Assembly: GCF_039541575.1 (NCBI RefSeq)
Contig: NZ_BAABGM010000001.1
Location: 248,001-312,000 of the forward strand
DNA: 64,000 nt
Source: Fodinibacter luteus
GTDB lineage: Bacteria; Actinomycetota; Actinomycetes; Actinomycetales; Dermatophilaceae
Direction of reading: 5' to 3'
The notes below the pieces were generated by a model that was given only the letters and a program-made list of their open reading frames with translations, made no database searches and was not told the DNA's origin. Position 1 is the stretch's first letter; each line of letters begins with the position of its first letter. Shown here piece after piece: positions 40,454 through 50,846 of the stretch. The translations under genes and the position numbers were made by a program.

Positions 40454-43018
40454 TCAGTCGCTCCCGATGGCGCGCAGGATGTCCAGGCGCGCGGCCCGCC
40501 GGCCCGGCCACAACGCTGCCAGCACCCCGACGAGCCCCGCCACCGCGACGAAGCCGACCAGCTGCAACCCGGGGACGGCGAGCACGTCGATGCCGTCGTC
40601 GACGAGCGAGCGCTGGAGCGCGAGGGCGAAGGCGAGCCCGAGCACGACACCCAGCACGGCGCCGAGCAGAGCGATGGCGACCGACTCCAGCCGCAGCATG
40701 GTGCGCAGCTGGCGGCGGCTGAGCCCGACCGCACGGAGCAGCCCGATCTCCCGCACCCGCTCGATGACCGAGAGGGCGAGGGTGTTGACGATGCCGAGCA
40801 CGGCGATGACGACGGCGAGTCCGAGCAGCGCGTAGACGATGAAGAGCAGCTGGTCGATCGGCGCGCGCTGCTCGGCCGCGAACGTCGCCTGGTCGTTGAC
40901 GTTGACGGTGGGCAGGTCCGCGACGACGTCGGCCAGCGACGCCGCGAGCGCGTCCCGGTCGGCGCCGGGCTCGGCCGTGACGTAGACGGTGCGGTCGGTG
41001 GGGGGCACGCCGATCGCGTCGAAGCCCTCGAGCGACATCGTGACGTCCGACTGAAGCACGCTGTCCTCGACGTAGGTCGCGACGACCCGGGCCTCGCTCT
41101 CGGCCCCCGCGTACCCCACGGTGACGGTGGAGCCGACGGCGATCCCCTGCTCGGCCGCGAGCTCGCTCGAGACGGCGACCGACCCGGCATCCAGGTCGAG
41201 GAGCGACCCGGTGACGACCTCGGGTCGCGCGACGATCGCTACGGCCCGAGGGTCGATGCCCGACGCGAAGTCGCGCTCGCCGTCGACCCGCAGCACCGCA
41301 CCCCGGACGCGGGCCACCTCGGCAACGCCGGGCACCGTCTCGACGTCGTCCGCGACGGTCGCCGAGAAGGCCTGGCCCACCGCGTTCGACACGACGTAGT
41401 CGGCGACGATGTCCTCGGCGAGGGTCTGGTCCAGGCTCGCCTTGGCCGATGCCCCGAGCACCGACATCATCGTCACGAGCGCCACGCCGATCATGAGGGC
41501 GGATGCCGTGGCCGCGGTGCGCCGGGGGTTGCGCCGGGCGTTCTGCTCCGCCATGAGCCCGACGGCCCCGAAGCCGCGGCGGTACCACCAGCCGAGGCCG
41601 GCCAGCACGGGGCGGCCGAGCACCGGGCTGAGCAGCGCCGTGCCGACGAGCACCCCGAAGGCACCGGCTCCGAGGACGTAGGTCGGCTCCGACCCGACGT
41701 CGGCGAGCCCCGCGGCCATCGCCGCGACCCCCGCGACGAGGAGGACCGCGCCGACGGCCAGTCGCCACCGCAGCCCGCTCTCGGCGAGGGCGACGTCGTC
41801 GCGCATCGCCGCCACCGGTGGCACCCGACCGGCGCGCCGGGCCGGGAGGTACGCCGAGGCGAGGGTCACGACGAGCCCGACGACGAGGGCGACGACGACG
41901 GTGCGCGGCTGGAGCACGAGGTCGTTCGCGCTGAGGTCGAGCCCGACCCGGCCGAAGAGCAGCTTGATCCCGACCGCGAGGCCGAGGCCGAGCACGGTGC
42001 CGACGGCCGACCCGACGAGCCCCACGACGGCGGCCTCGACGAGCACCGACCGGGCCACCTGGCGCCGGCTCGCGCCGATCGCCCGCAGCAGGGCGAGCTC
42101 CCGACTGCGCTGCGCGACGAGGATCGAGAACGTGTTGACGATGAGGAAGGCCCCGACCGTGAGCGCGACGCCGGCGAAGACGAGGAGGAAGGTGTTGACG
42201 AAGGAGAGCGCCTCGTCGATCCGGTTCGAGGCCCGAGCAGCCGTCGCGTCGCCCGTGGCGGCCCGGAACCCGGCCGGCAGGACCTCCTCGACCGACGCGA
42301 GCAGCTGCTCCTGGCTCGTCCCGGGCGCGGCGGTGACCCAGACCGCCGAGAACGCGTCCTCCCCACCGAGGAAGACCTCCTGGGCCCGGGACGTCTCGAA
42401 CATGACGACACTCGCCCCGACGAGGGCCGACGCACCGAAGCTCGCCGTGCCCACGTAGGTCGCGGTGATGCGCGGCTGCTCGGTCGTCGTGACGAGCGGG
42501 ATCTCCTCGCCGAGGGCGTACCCGGCCTCGCCCGCGGTCGACGGGTCGAGCACGACCTCGTCCGGGGCGCTCGGCCACCGCCCACTCTCCAGGGTCGCCG
42601 ACGGGATGCCGTTCGCGGCCGGCCCCTCGGTGCGGTTCACCGCGATCCCGGGAGGGCCCTGGCCACCGATGACCTTGCCGTCCGCCGCGACGACGAACGT
42701 GCCGAAGTTCGAGACCCGGCCGTCCGCCCGCGCGGCTCCGGGCACGGCAGCGAGCTGCTCGACGAGGGACGCGGGCACGGTCCGGGTCCCCTGGGCGGCC
42801 ACCGGTCCCCCGCCACCCTCGCCCTCGCCGTCGGCGGAGCCCGGCTGGACGATGACGTCACCGACCGCGCCGCTCGTCAGGCCCGTGAAGGCCCGGTCCA
42901 GGGTGTCGGTGAAGATGTAGGACCCCGACACGAACGCCACCCCGAGGATGACGGCGAACGCACTGAGGAACAGCCGCAGCTTGTGCGCGAGGACGTTGCG
43001 CCAGGTGGCCCGCAGCAC
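40454..43018 (-). CDS. MacB/FtsX-type ABC transporter permease
   Basis: An 854-residue permease with two FtsX/MacB units. A membrane helix near the N-terminus (LSAFAVILGVAFVSGSYIFT) is followed by an extracytoplasmic domain of about 210 residues, then three helices, a central helix pair, a second large extracytoplasmic domain and four final helices. The repeated motifs LVAQRSRELALLRAIGASRRQVARS and IERVREIGLLRAVGLSRRQLRTM are characteristic. Such transporters remove antimicrobial peptides or lipoproteins. GTG at 43018 lies two bases past the ATPase stop, so the two form one operon. Confidence 0.93.
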   Translation of the reverse strand: MLRATWRNVLAHKLRLFLSAFAVILGVAFVSGSYIFTDTLDRAFTGLTSGAVGDVIVQPGSADGEGEGGGGPVAAQGTRTVPASLVEQLAAVPGAARADGRVSNFGTFVVAADGKVIGGQGPPGIAVNRTEGPAANGIPSATLESGRWPSAPDEVVLDPSTAGEAGYALGEEIPLVTTTEQPRITATYVGTASFGASALVGASVVMFETSRAQEVFLGGEDAFSAVWVTAAPGTSQEQLLASVEEVLPAGFRAATGDATAARASNRIDEALSFVNTFLLVFAGVALTVGAFLIVNTFSILVAQRSRELALLRAIGASRRQVARSVLVEAAVVGLVGSAVGTVLGLGLAVGIKLLFGRVGLDLSANDLVLQPRTVVVALVVGLVVTLASAYLPARRAGRVPPVAAMRDDVALAESGLRWRLAVGAVLLVAGVAAMAAGLADVGSEPTYVLGAGAFGVLVGTALLSPVLGRPVLAGLGWWYRRGFGAVGLMAEQNARRNPRRTAATASALMIGVALVTMMSVLGASAKASLDQTLAEDIVADYVVSNAVGQAFSATVADDVETVPGVAEVARVRGAVLRVDGERDFASGIDPRAVAIVARPEVVTGSLLDLDAGSVAVSSELAAEQGIAVGSTVTVGYAGAESEARVVATYVEDSVLQSDVTMSLEGFDAIGVPPTDRTVYVTAEPGADRDALAASLADVVADLPTVNVNDQATFAAEQRAPIDQLLFIVYALLGLAVVIAVLGIVNTLALSVIERVREIGLLRAVGLSRRQLRTMLRLESVAIALLGAVLGVVLGLAFALALQRSLVDDGIDVLAVPGLQLVGFVAVAGLVGVLAALWPGRRAARLDILRAIGSD

Positions 43019-43020
43019 GG

Positions 43021-43797
43021 TCAGGCCTCGGCGCGGTGGCCGAGCCGGGCCATCCGCTCGAGCACCCGCTCGGGCGTCGGGGCGCGCAGCTCGTCGACGA
43101 CCCGCCCGTCGGCGAGGAACACGACCCGGTCCGTCCAGCTCGCGGCACCCGGGTCGTGCGTCACCATGACGACGGTCTGACCGTGGGTGTCGACGACCCG
43201 GCGCAGGAAGCCGAGCACCTCGGCGCCCGACGTCGAGTCGAGGTTGCCCGTCGGCTCGTCGGCGAAGACGACGTCCGGGCGGCCGACGAGGGCCCGCGCA
43301 CACGCGACCCGCTGCTGCTGGCCCCCGGACAGCTCACTCGGCCGGTGCCCGAGCCGGTCCCGCAGCCCGACGGTGTCGACGACCTCGTCGAACCAGGCGG
43401 GGTCGGGGCGACGGCCGGCGATGGCCGCGGGGAGCACGATGTTCTCCTCGGCCGTGAGGGTGGGGACGAGGTTGAAGGCCTGGAAGACGAACCCGATCCG
43501 GTCGCGCCGCAGCTCGGTGAGGTGGCGCTCGCGCAGGCTCGTGAGGTCGACGTCACCGAGGAAGACGTGGCCGGCGGTCGCCTCGTCGAGCCCGGCGGCG
43601 CAGTGCATGAGGGTCGACTTGCCCGACCCGGACTTGCCCATGATGGCGCTGAACTCGCCGGCGTACAGGTCGAGGGTGACGTCGTCGAGCGCGACGACCC
43701 GCGTGTCGCCGGCTCCGTAGACCTTGGTCAGCCCCTCGACACGGGCCGCGGCCAGCCGCTGTCCGGTCTCGCTGGCGGTGGCGTTGGCGAGGGTCAT
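43021..43797 (-). CDS. ABC transporter ATP-binding protein (MacB/LolD type)
   Basis: A 258-residue ATPase partner of the adjacent permease. Walker A is GKSGSGKST (residues 54-62), the Q-loop VFQAFNLVPTLTAEENI, the signature LSGGQQQRVACARAL, Walker B VVFADEPTGNLD and the H-loop VTHD. The DEPTGNLDS form is that of the LolD/MacB group. The ATG at 43797 has GAAGGA upstream. Direct repeats at 43904-43938 in front of its promoter suggest activation by an OmpR-type response regulator not encoded here. Confidence 0.95.
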   Translation of the reverse strand: MTLANATASETGQRLAAARVEGLTKVYGAGDTRVVALDDVTLDLYAGEFSAIMGKSGSGKSTLMHCAAGLDEATAGHVFLGDVDLTSLRERHLTELRRDRIGFVFQAFNLVPTLTAEENIVLPAAIAGRRPDPAWFDEVVDTVGLRDRLGHRPSELSGGQQQRVACARALVGRPDVVFADEPTGNLDSTSGAEVLGFLRRVVDTHGQTVVMVTHDPGAASWTDRVVFLADGRVVDELRAPTPERVLERMARLGHRAEA

Positions 43798-43881
43798 GGG
43801 CGTCCTTCGAAGTGGGCCGCGGGGCCGTCGGTCGGGGAGGCACCGCGAGCGTCGTCGCGACACGCCTCTGCCCGCCCAACG

Positions 43882-45630
43882 CTAGGCGACGCCCTCCGTG
43901 TTCCGAACCGGTGTCGAACCTTGGACGAACCCTGAACCGGCCACGGCGGTGGGCAGCGGCTCGATCCGGGCGGCATACACCTGGCGCAGGGTCGGCCGCC
44001 CGGGGTCGCCCTCGACGACGCCGGTGACCCAGGCGAGGCGCAGGGCGTCCTCGTCGACGGTGACGAGGGCGATGTTGTTGTCGAACCACGGGCCGTGGGT
44101 GACCGTCCACGGGTACGCCGGGTCCGGCACCCGCCGCGACCGCGAGGCGACGAAGCGCATCGGGCGCACGAGCGAGCGGGCGAACAGCGACATGACGACG
44201 CGCACCCCGCGCGGCATCGGGTTGCGGATCGGCGAGCACACCGCCTGGACGATCCGCGACCGCGCGCCGAGCCCGGCCGGGTCGGTCACCTCGGCGAGGT
44301 AGGAGTTGTGGACGTCGCCGGACAGGAACGTCACGGTCTGCGGAGCCGGGCCGCGCTCGCCCCGCGCCACCTCCATGACGAGCTCGAAGACCTCGTCGAA
44401 CCCCTCGTTGAAGGCCGCCCAGTGCTCGAGGTCGATCGTGCGGCGCAGTCGCTCCGCGGCGTGGGCCACCCGCCTGCCGTAGGCGCCCTGGGCCATCGCC
44501 TCGTTCATCGCCTCGAAGTCGTGCAGCCCCGGCGGCAGGAGGAACGGCAGCGACGTGCCGACGAACACGTGCCGCACCCCGCCGCGCAGCACCCCGTCGA
44601 GCCAGCGCATCTCCTCGCTGTCGAGCATCGAGCGCCCGTCGGGGCGCAGCTCACGGGCGGCCCGGGAGTCGATGACGACGAGGAGGCAGTCGCCGAGGGC
44701 TCGGGTGTAGCTCCACCGGTAGGTCGCCGGCTCGGCGTCGGCGCGGGCGGCGACGGCATCCAGGGCCGGGGTCAGGTCGAGCTCGTCCGTCGAGCCGGAT
44801 GCCGCGTGGTCGGCGACGGCCTGCCACACCTCCTCCTGCGCGAGGTCGGCCGGCGAGAGGTTGCCGATGTGCTGGTGGACCCAGTAGGCGCCGAGCCCGG
44901 AGACGATGCGCTCCTGCCACCACGTCGTCGCGCGGATCTCCCGCCGCCACGACCACGAGGTGTTCCAGTCGTCGCGGATGTCGTGGTCGTCGAAGACCAT
45001 CGCCGAGGGCAGCGTCGAGAGCACCCACCGGATGACGTCGTCGCTCCACGCGAGGCGGTACAGCTCGGCGTACTCGACGAAGTCCTTGATCTCGTCACCG
45101 GGCGGCTCGTCGAGGCTGCGGCGGGCGGCCATGAACTCCTCGAGCTCGGGGTGCGGCGTCGTGTCGGCGTACACCTGGTCGCCGAGGAGGAGCAGCAGGT
45201 CGGGCCAGATGGCCCGCGAGTCGTCGCGCAGCGAGATCGCGAGGCTGCGCAGGGCGTCGACACCGTGGGCCCGGTTGCCGGCGTCGTCGTGGCTGCCCGT
45301 CGTGCGGCAGGTGCCGAACGCGACCCGCGGCTCGCGGGTGGGGTCGAGGGTGCGGATCCGGCTCACCGGCATCCCGGGACGCGGCCACACGGGCACGTCG
45401 TCGACCCGCACCGCGTAGGCGTCGTCACTGCCGGGGAGGAGGCCGTCGAGCACGACGAGGGCGAAGTGGAAGCCGTGCACGGCGAAGGTCGGGGCGCTCC
45501 AGGCACGTCCGGCACGCTCGACGGTGACGGTGGCGGCATCCGCCGTGCGAACCCACACGGTCGCGGAGGTCTCGTCGACATGGCGCAGCATGGGGCCGAG
45601 CACGAGGGGGTCAGGGCTACGGCGCGTCAT
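43882..45630 (-). CDS. PhoD-family alkaline phosphatase/metallophosphatase
   Basis: A 582-residue member of the PhoD group, with metal-binding motifs LLLLGDQVYAD, MVFDDHDIRDDWN and FLSGDVHNSYLAEV, and RVAFGTCRTTG earlier. The N-terminal 90 residues form the family's beta domain. It lacks an evident Tat or Sec signal, so it may be cytoplasmic, unlike classical secreted PhoD. Its substrate may be phosphodiester or phosphate monoester. The ATG at 45630 lies six bases after CAGGAT. No PHO box is evident upstream. Confidence 0.87.
   Translation of the reverse strand: MTRRSPDPLVLGPMLRHVDETSATVWVRTADAATVTVERAGRAWSAPTFAVHGFHFALVVLDGLLPGSDDAYAVRVDDVPVWPRPGMPVSRIRTLDPTREPRVAFGTCRTTGSHDDAGNRAHGVDALRSLAISLRDDSRAIWPDLLLLLGDQVYADTTPHPELEEFMAARRSLDEPPGDEIKDFVEYAELYRLAWSDDVIRWVLSTLPSAMVFDDHDIRDDWNTSWSWRREIRATTWWQERIVSGLGAYWVHQHIGNLSPADLAQEEVWQAVADHAASGSTDELDLTPALDAVAARADAEPATYRWSYTRALGDCLLVVIDSRAARELRPDGRSMLDSEEMRWLDGVLRGGVRHVFVGTSLPFLLPPGLHDFEAMNEAMAQGAYGRRVAHAAERLRRTIDLEHWAAFNEGFDEVFELVMEVARGERGPAPQTVTFLSGDVHNSYLAEVTDPAGLGARSRIVQAVCSPIRNPMPRGVRVVMSLFARSLVRPMRFVASRSRRVPDPAYPWTVTHGPWFDNNIALVTVDEDALRLAWVTGVVEGDPGRPTLRQVYAARIEPLPTAVAGSGFVQGSTPVRNTEGVA
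43904..43938 (-). promoter_or_regulatory. Direct repeats of GGTTCG at 11-bp spacing
   Basis: On the minus strand GGTTCG (plus-strand CGAACC at 43904, 43915 and 43926) repeats at an exact 11-bp period, with a fourth GGTTCA nearby at 43933-43938. The nearest copy occupies the -35 position for a TAGCGT -10 (43879-43884). This is the geometry of OmpR-family activator sites ahead of the ABC operon. It overlaps the 3' end of the phoD gene. Confidence 0.6.
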
Positions 45631-45791
45631 CGCCCCATCCTGCCCCCGTCACCCGTGCGTGCGCTGGGAGCGAGCCGACCGACCGGGCCCGCACCGCCGA
45701 CGAGGACAGCGCTTGGGGCCGGGAGACGCTGCGAGCACGGCCATTCCCGGCATGCCGCCGGGAGAGCACTGTGGTGGTGGGAGGTGCGCTC

Positions 45792-47087
45792 ATGCTCTTC
45801 ACCGATCGCCGGGATGCCGGTCGCCGCCTCGCGGGCCGCCTCGGGCACCTGCGGGGTGAGCCGGTCGTCGTCCTCGGCCTGCCACGCGGGGGCGTCCCCG
45901 TCGCGGCCGAGGTCGCCGCGGCACTCGGCGCACCGCTCGACGTCATCGTCGTCCGCAAGCTCGGTGTCCCGTCGCGGCGCGAGCTCGCCATGGGGGCCAT
46001 CGGCGAGGACGGGGTGCGCGTCGTCAACGACGAGGTCGTCCGCGGCGCCCGGGTCACGGAGCGACAGCTCGCCGAGGTCGAGGCCCGCGAGCGGGTCGAG
46101 CTCGACCGTCGCTCGAGGGTCTTCAGGGGCGCCCGTCCGCGTGTCCCGCTCCGCGGCCGCACCGCGGTCGTCGTCGACGACGGCCTCGCGACCGGGTCGA
46201 CGGCCCGGGCCGCATGCCAGGTGGTCCGGGCGCACGGGGCGTCCCGCGTCGTGCTCGCCATGCCGGTCGCACCCCCCGGCTGGGTGGCCCGGATGGGCCG
46301 GGAGGCCGACGAGCTCGTCTGCGTCGCCACCCCCGAGCCGTTCTACGCCATCGGGCAGTTCTACGACCAGTTCGCCCAGACGACGGACGACGAGGTGCTG
46401 GCGTGCCTCGACCGAGCCGGGACGGCCCGCGACGACGAGGTGACGGTGCAGGCCGGGCCGGTGCGGCTCGCCGGTCACCTCACCGTCCCGCACGGTGCCA
46501 CCGCGGTGGTCGTCTTCGCGCACGGCAGCGGCAGCAGCCGGCACAGCCCGCGCAACCGCTCCGTCGCCGACGTCCTCACCGCGTCCGGTCTCGGCACCCT
46601 CCTCCTCGACCTGCTCACCGTCGAGGAGGAGGGCGACCGCAGCGTCGTCTTCGACGTCGAGCTGCTCGCGACGCGGCTCGTTGAGGCCACGCACTGGCTG
46701 CGCGCTCAGCCGGGCCTCGGTCACCTCGCCATCGGCTACTTCGGTGCGAGCACGGGCGCCGGGGCCGCTCTCTGGGCCGCGGCCGAGCCGGATGCCGGGG
46801 TCGGCGCCGTCGTCTCGCGCGGCGGCCGCCCCGACCTCGCCGCGTCCCGGCTCCCCCTCGTCACCGCCCCGACGCTCCTCGTCGTCGGCGGTCACGACGA
46901 CGTCGTGCTCGGCCTCAACCGGCGGGCGCAGGAGCTGTTGCAGCGGTGCGACTCCCGGCTCGTCGTCGTCCCCGGCGCCACCCACCTGTTCGAGGAGCCG
47001 GGCACGCTGCGGGCTGCCGCCGAGGCGGCACGTGACTGGTTCGTCGAGCACCTGTGTCCCGACGCACGAGCTGCGGGCTGCCGCTGA
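45792..47087 (+). CDS. Phosphoribosyltransferase-hydrolase fusion
   Basis: A 431-residue protein with two domains. Residues 1-205 are a phosphoribosyltransferase with the PRPP loop VVVDDGLATGSTARAA (near 115) and GLPRGGVPVAAEVA. Residues about 220-420 are an alpha/beta (dienelactone-type) hydrolase with FAHGSGSSRHSPRN, the nucleophile region YFGASTGAGAAL and a C-terminal GATHLFEE. The pairing is known in actinobacteria, for example mycobacterial Rv0571c, but its substrate is uncertain. GGGAGG precedes the ATG at 45792. A 64-bp duplication has changed the last codons: the reading frame now ends AAGCR inside the second copy. Confidence 0.86.
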   Translation: MLFTDRRDAGRRLAGRLGHLRGEPVVVLGLPRGGVPVAAEVAAALGAPLDVIVVRKLGVPSRRELAMGAIGEDGVRVVNDEVVRGARVTERQLAEVEARERVELDRRSRVFRGARPRVPLRGRTAVVVDDGLATGSTARAACQVVRAHGASRVVLAMPVAPPGWVARMGREADELVCVATPEPFYAIGQFYDQFAQTTDDEVLACLDRAGTARDDEVTVQAGPVRLAGHLTVPHGATAVVVFAHGSGSSRHSPRNRSVADVLTASGLGTLLLDLLTVEEEGDRSVVFDVELLATRLVEATHWLRAQPGLGHLAIGYFGASTGAGAALWAAAEPDAGVGAVVSRGGRPDLAASRLPLVTAPTLLVVGGHDDVVLGLNRRAQELLQRCDSRLVVVPGATHLFEEPGTLRAAAEAARDWFVEHLCPDARAAGCR

Positions 47088-47132
47088 GGCGGCGCGCGAC
47101 TGGTTCCTCGAGCACCTGTGTCCCGACGCGCG
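47007..47132. repeat. 64-bp tandem duplication that alters a gene's C-terminus
   Basis: Positions 47007-47068 recur at 47071-47132 with about five differences. The unit length is not a multiple of three, so the upstream gene enters the second copy in a shifted frame and stops at 47087. The second copy still encodes the original C-terminus (LCPDARPPPTV) in the neighbouring frame. Confidence 0.88.
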
Positions 47133-47148
47133 GCCGCCCCCTACGGTG

Positions 47149-47197
47149 TGACCATGACGGCGGACGGAGCCTGATCATGACGGCGGACGGAGTGTGA
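47149..47197 (+). other. Two tandem six-codon mini-ORFs before the HAAS gene
   Basis: A 23-bp duplication creates two tiny frames, MTADGA (47154-47174) and MTADGV (47177-47197). The first ATG follows TACGGT (47142-47147) by six bases, and the second stop overlaps the HAAS start as TGATG. They may form a leader for coupled translation, or be a chance result of the duplication. Confidence 0.4.
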
Positions 47198-47829
47198 TGA
47201 GGAACCTCGACCACCCCGACGTCCGCGCGTGGCTGGCCCGGCTCGACACCGAGTCCGCCGTGCTGCCCGACGAGCGCCGCACCGAGCTGCGCGCGGACGT
47301 CGAGGAGATCCTCGAGGGGGCGACGACCGGGTCGGCCGAGGACGACGCCGCCGTGGCGCGGGTGCTCGCCGACCTGGGCGACCCGGCCGACGTCGTCGCG
47401 GAGGCCGGCGGCTACGCCGTCCCCCTCGGCGGTCGCGGTCCCGAGCCGGGCGCCCCACGCGACGACGGGGGGGCACCCGAGGAGGCGGGGCCGCCCTGGC
47501 TCGAGGTCGCGACGATCGCGCTGCTCGCGGCATCCGTCGTGCTCGCCCTCGTCCCCGCGACGGAGGCGTTCGCGCCGGTGCCCTGGTTCCTGGGAACCCT
47601 GCTCGTGCTCCTCTCCCGGCGGTGGGGTGCCGCGGACAAGGGCCTGGCGGTACTCGCCTTCGGCGTGCTCGGGGTGCCCTTCGTCCTCCTCGGCCGCGAC
47701 GAGCTTCCTACCGGCGCGAGCCTCGTCGTCTCGGTGCTCCTCGTCGTGCTGTGGGTCGGGGCCGCCGGGCGGCTGCTCCTGCGGGCGCGGTCGCCACGCG
47801 ACCAGGGCCGCGGCCTGCGGATGCGCTGA
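47197..47829 (+). CDS. HAAS-domain membrane protein
   Basis: A 210-residue protein. Residues 1-70 resemble the HAAS signalling domain (VRAWLARLDTES, LPDERRTELRADVEEILEG, VARVLADLGDPADVVAEAGGY), usually found with PadR regulators. After a short linker are four hydrophobic helices from about 100 to 200. No PadR gene is adjacent here; the only PadR is about 9 kb away. The start ATG at 47197 overlaps a mini-ORF stop. Function is unknown. Confidence 0.7.
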   Translation: MRNLDHPDVRAWLARLDTESAVLPDERRTELRADVEEILEGATTGSAEDDAAVARVLADLGDPADVVAEAGGYAVPLGGRGPEPGAPRDDGGAPEEAGPPWLEVATIALLAASVVLALVPATEAFAPVPWFLGTLLVLLSRRWGAADKGLAVLAFGVLGVPFVLLGRDELPTGASLVVSVLLVVLWVGAAGRLLLRARSPRDQGRGLRMR

Positions 47830-47859
47830 CCCTCGCGGCTCTGCCCGCCCCCCAGGGCA

Positions 47860-48240
47860 TCCATCCCGAGGGTGGCCCCCCACCTGATCCCCGCGCCCAC
47901 CGCCAGGGGTGCCACCCGCGCGGACAGCCGCGCCCCCGGCATCCCTCCACCCCGGCAGGCCCCTCCGCGCCCGACGTCCAGGGGTGCCACCCGCGCGAGC
48001 ACCCGCGCCCCCGGCATCCCTCCACCCCGGTAGACCCACCGTGCCCGACGTCCAGGGGTGCCATCCGCGCGGACACCCGCGCCCCCGGCATCCCTCCGCC
48101 CCGGCAGACCCACCGCGCCACCGTCCAGGGGTGCCATCCGCGCGGAAACACGCGCCCCCGGCATCCCTCCACCCCGGCGTATCCACGATGCCCGACGTCC
48201 AGCGGTGCCATCCGCGCGGAAACACGCGCCCCCGGCATGC
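47860..48240. repeat. Tandem repeat array, about 5 units of 72-75 bp
   Basis: The gap between the HAAS gene and groEL holds about five units, each containing GTCCAGGGGTGCCA, a GCGCGGA tail and CGCGCCCCCGGCATCCC. The core words GGGGTGCCA and CGCGCCC-GGCATCCC are shared with the array at 1-281, 48 kb away. No convincing gene lies in this 469-bp interval. Confidence 0.88.
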
Positions 48241-48242
48241 CG

Positions 48243-48274
48243 CGAGGGCGGCCCCCGGTGGGGGACCGCCCTCG
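48243..48274 (-). terminator. groEL terminator hairpin
   Basis: CGAGGGCGG-CCCC and GGGG-CCGCCCTCG pair over 13 positions with a single mismatch and a short loop, about 25 bases past the groEL stop. Confidence 0.7.
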
Positions 48275-48298
48275 TGACGTTGGACCGGGTGGCCGGGG

Positions 48299-49924
<1,626 letters not shown>

Positions 49925-50042
49925 TCGGGTGGTTCCTCCCACGCGAATCGAAGGTGGAGACCGGGCGGCGCCCGCGACGGACGAGACCGGTGTCGTCGGC
50001 TTCCGTCGCCGGGACACCGGGCCCTCACCGGACCGGTCGGAG

Positions 50043-50069
50043 TTGTCACTCTCATGGTGAGAGTGCTAA
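50043..50069 (-). promoter_or_regulatory. CIRCE operator 1 (HrcA site)
   Basis: TTGTCACTC - 9 bases - GAGTGCTAA; seven to eight of nine arm pairs match the CIRCE consensus TTAGCACTC-N9-GAGTGCTAA. It lies about 120 bases before groEL. Confidence 0.88.
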
Positions 50070-50077
50070 CGCCATTA

Positions 50078-50104
50078 TTGGCACTCAGACGTGGAGAGTG
50101 CAAA
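50078..50104 (-). promoter_or_regulatory. CIRCE operator 2 (HrcA site)
   Basis: TTGGCACTC - 9 bases - GAGTGCAAA, directly upstream of operator 1. Spacing between the two centres is 35 bp, and an AT-rich TTATTGG between them may belong to the promoter. Confidence 0.85.
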
Positions 50105-50156
50105 CGACCGGGCCTCCCGGGACGGGCCGAGCGCACGTCCGAACGGCCCGGCCGGG

Positions 50157-50846
50157 CTACGGCGTCGCGCCGAGCGGGGTCGCCGGGGATGCCGTGACGG
50201 CGGCGTCGCGGCCCGGCCCACCGACCGCGGGGGCGGGGGACGGCATCCGGCCCCACCCGCTGAAGCGGCGGGCGAGCCGGTCGACGACGAGGCCGAGGAG
50301 CAGGGCGGCGACGACCCCGGTGGCCGATCCGAGGAGCGGGTTGCCCTCGAGCCAGTGGCCCGCGAGGGCACCGACGCCGACCGACCACGCCGCCCAGGTC
50401 GTCGCGGCGAGGGCCGCGATGGCGACGAACCGCCGGGGCGGGAAGCCCGTCGCGCCGGCGGTGAGGTTGACGGCGACCCGGCCGAGGGGGACGTACCGGG
50501 CCGCGAGGATGACGACCGCCCCGCGGCGCTCGAGGGTCGCGGACGCCCGCTCGACGGCCCGCCGGAGGCCGGGCCGGCCGACTCGCTCGAGGCGGCGGGG
50601 GCCGAACCGGCGACCGACGAGGTAGGTCAACGAGTCGCCGACGAAGGCGCCGGCACCCGCGGCCACGGCGAGGAGGAGGAGGTCGGGCCCGTCACCGGCG
50701 ACGGCGACAGCGGCGAGCGCGACGACGATGCCCTCGCTCGGCACGACCGGGACGAGCGCGTCGAGCACCGCGACGAGGAGCACGACCGGCAGCACCCACG
50801 AGGCGGCGGCCCCCGCCTCGACGATGGCGGTCAGGGTGTCGAGCAC
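50157..50846 (-). CDS. DedA-family membrane protein
   Basis: A 229-residue integral membrane protein with VTT/DedA features: VVPSEGIVVALAAVAVAG in place of the typical PxExP motif, FVGDSLTYLVGRRFG, and RYVPLGRVAVNLTAGATGF containing the conserved FxRxxPGxR-like site. DedA proteins are linked with lipid flipping and proton-driven membrane homeostasis. GTG at 50846 has AAGGA about eight bases upstream. About 20 C-terminal residues form a Pro/Ala-rich tail. It stands between groEL and a hypothetical gene on the same strand. Confidence 0.85.
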   Translation of the reverse strand: MLDTLTAIVEAGAAASWVLPVVLLVAVLDALVPVVPSEGIVVALAAVAVAGDGPDLLLLAVAAGAGAFVGDSLTYLVGRRFGPRRLERVGRPGLRRAVERASATLERRGAVVILAARYVPLGRVAVNLTAGATGFPPRRFVAIAALAATTWAAWSVGVGALAGHWLEGNPLLGSATGVVAALLLGLVVDRLARRFSGWGRMPSPAPAVGGPGRDAAVTASPATPLGATP

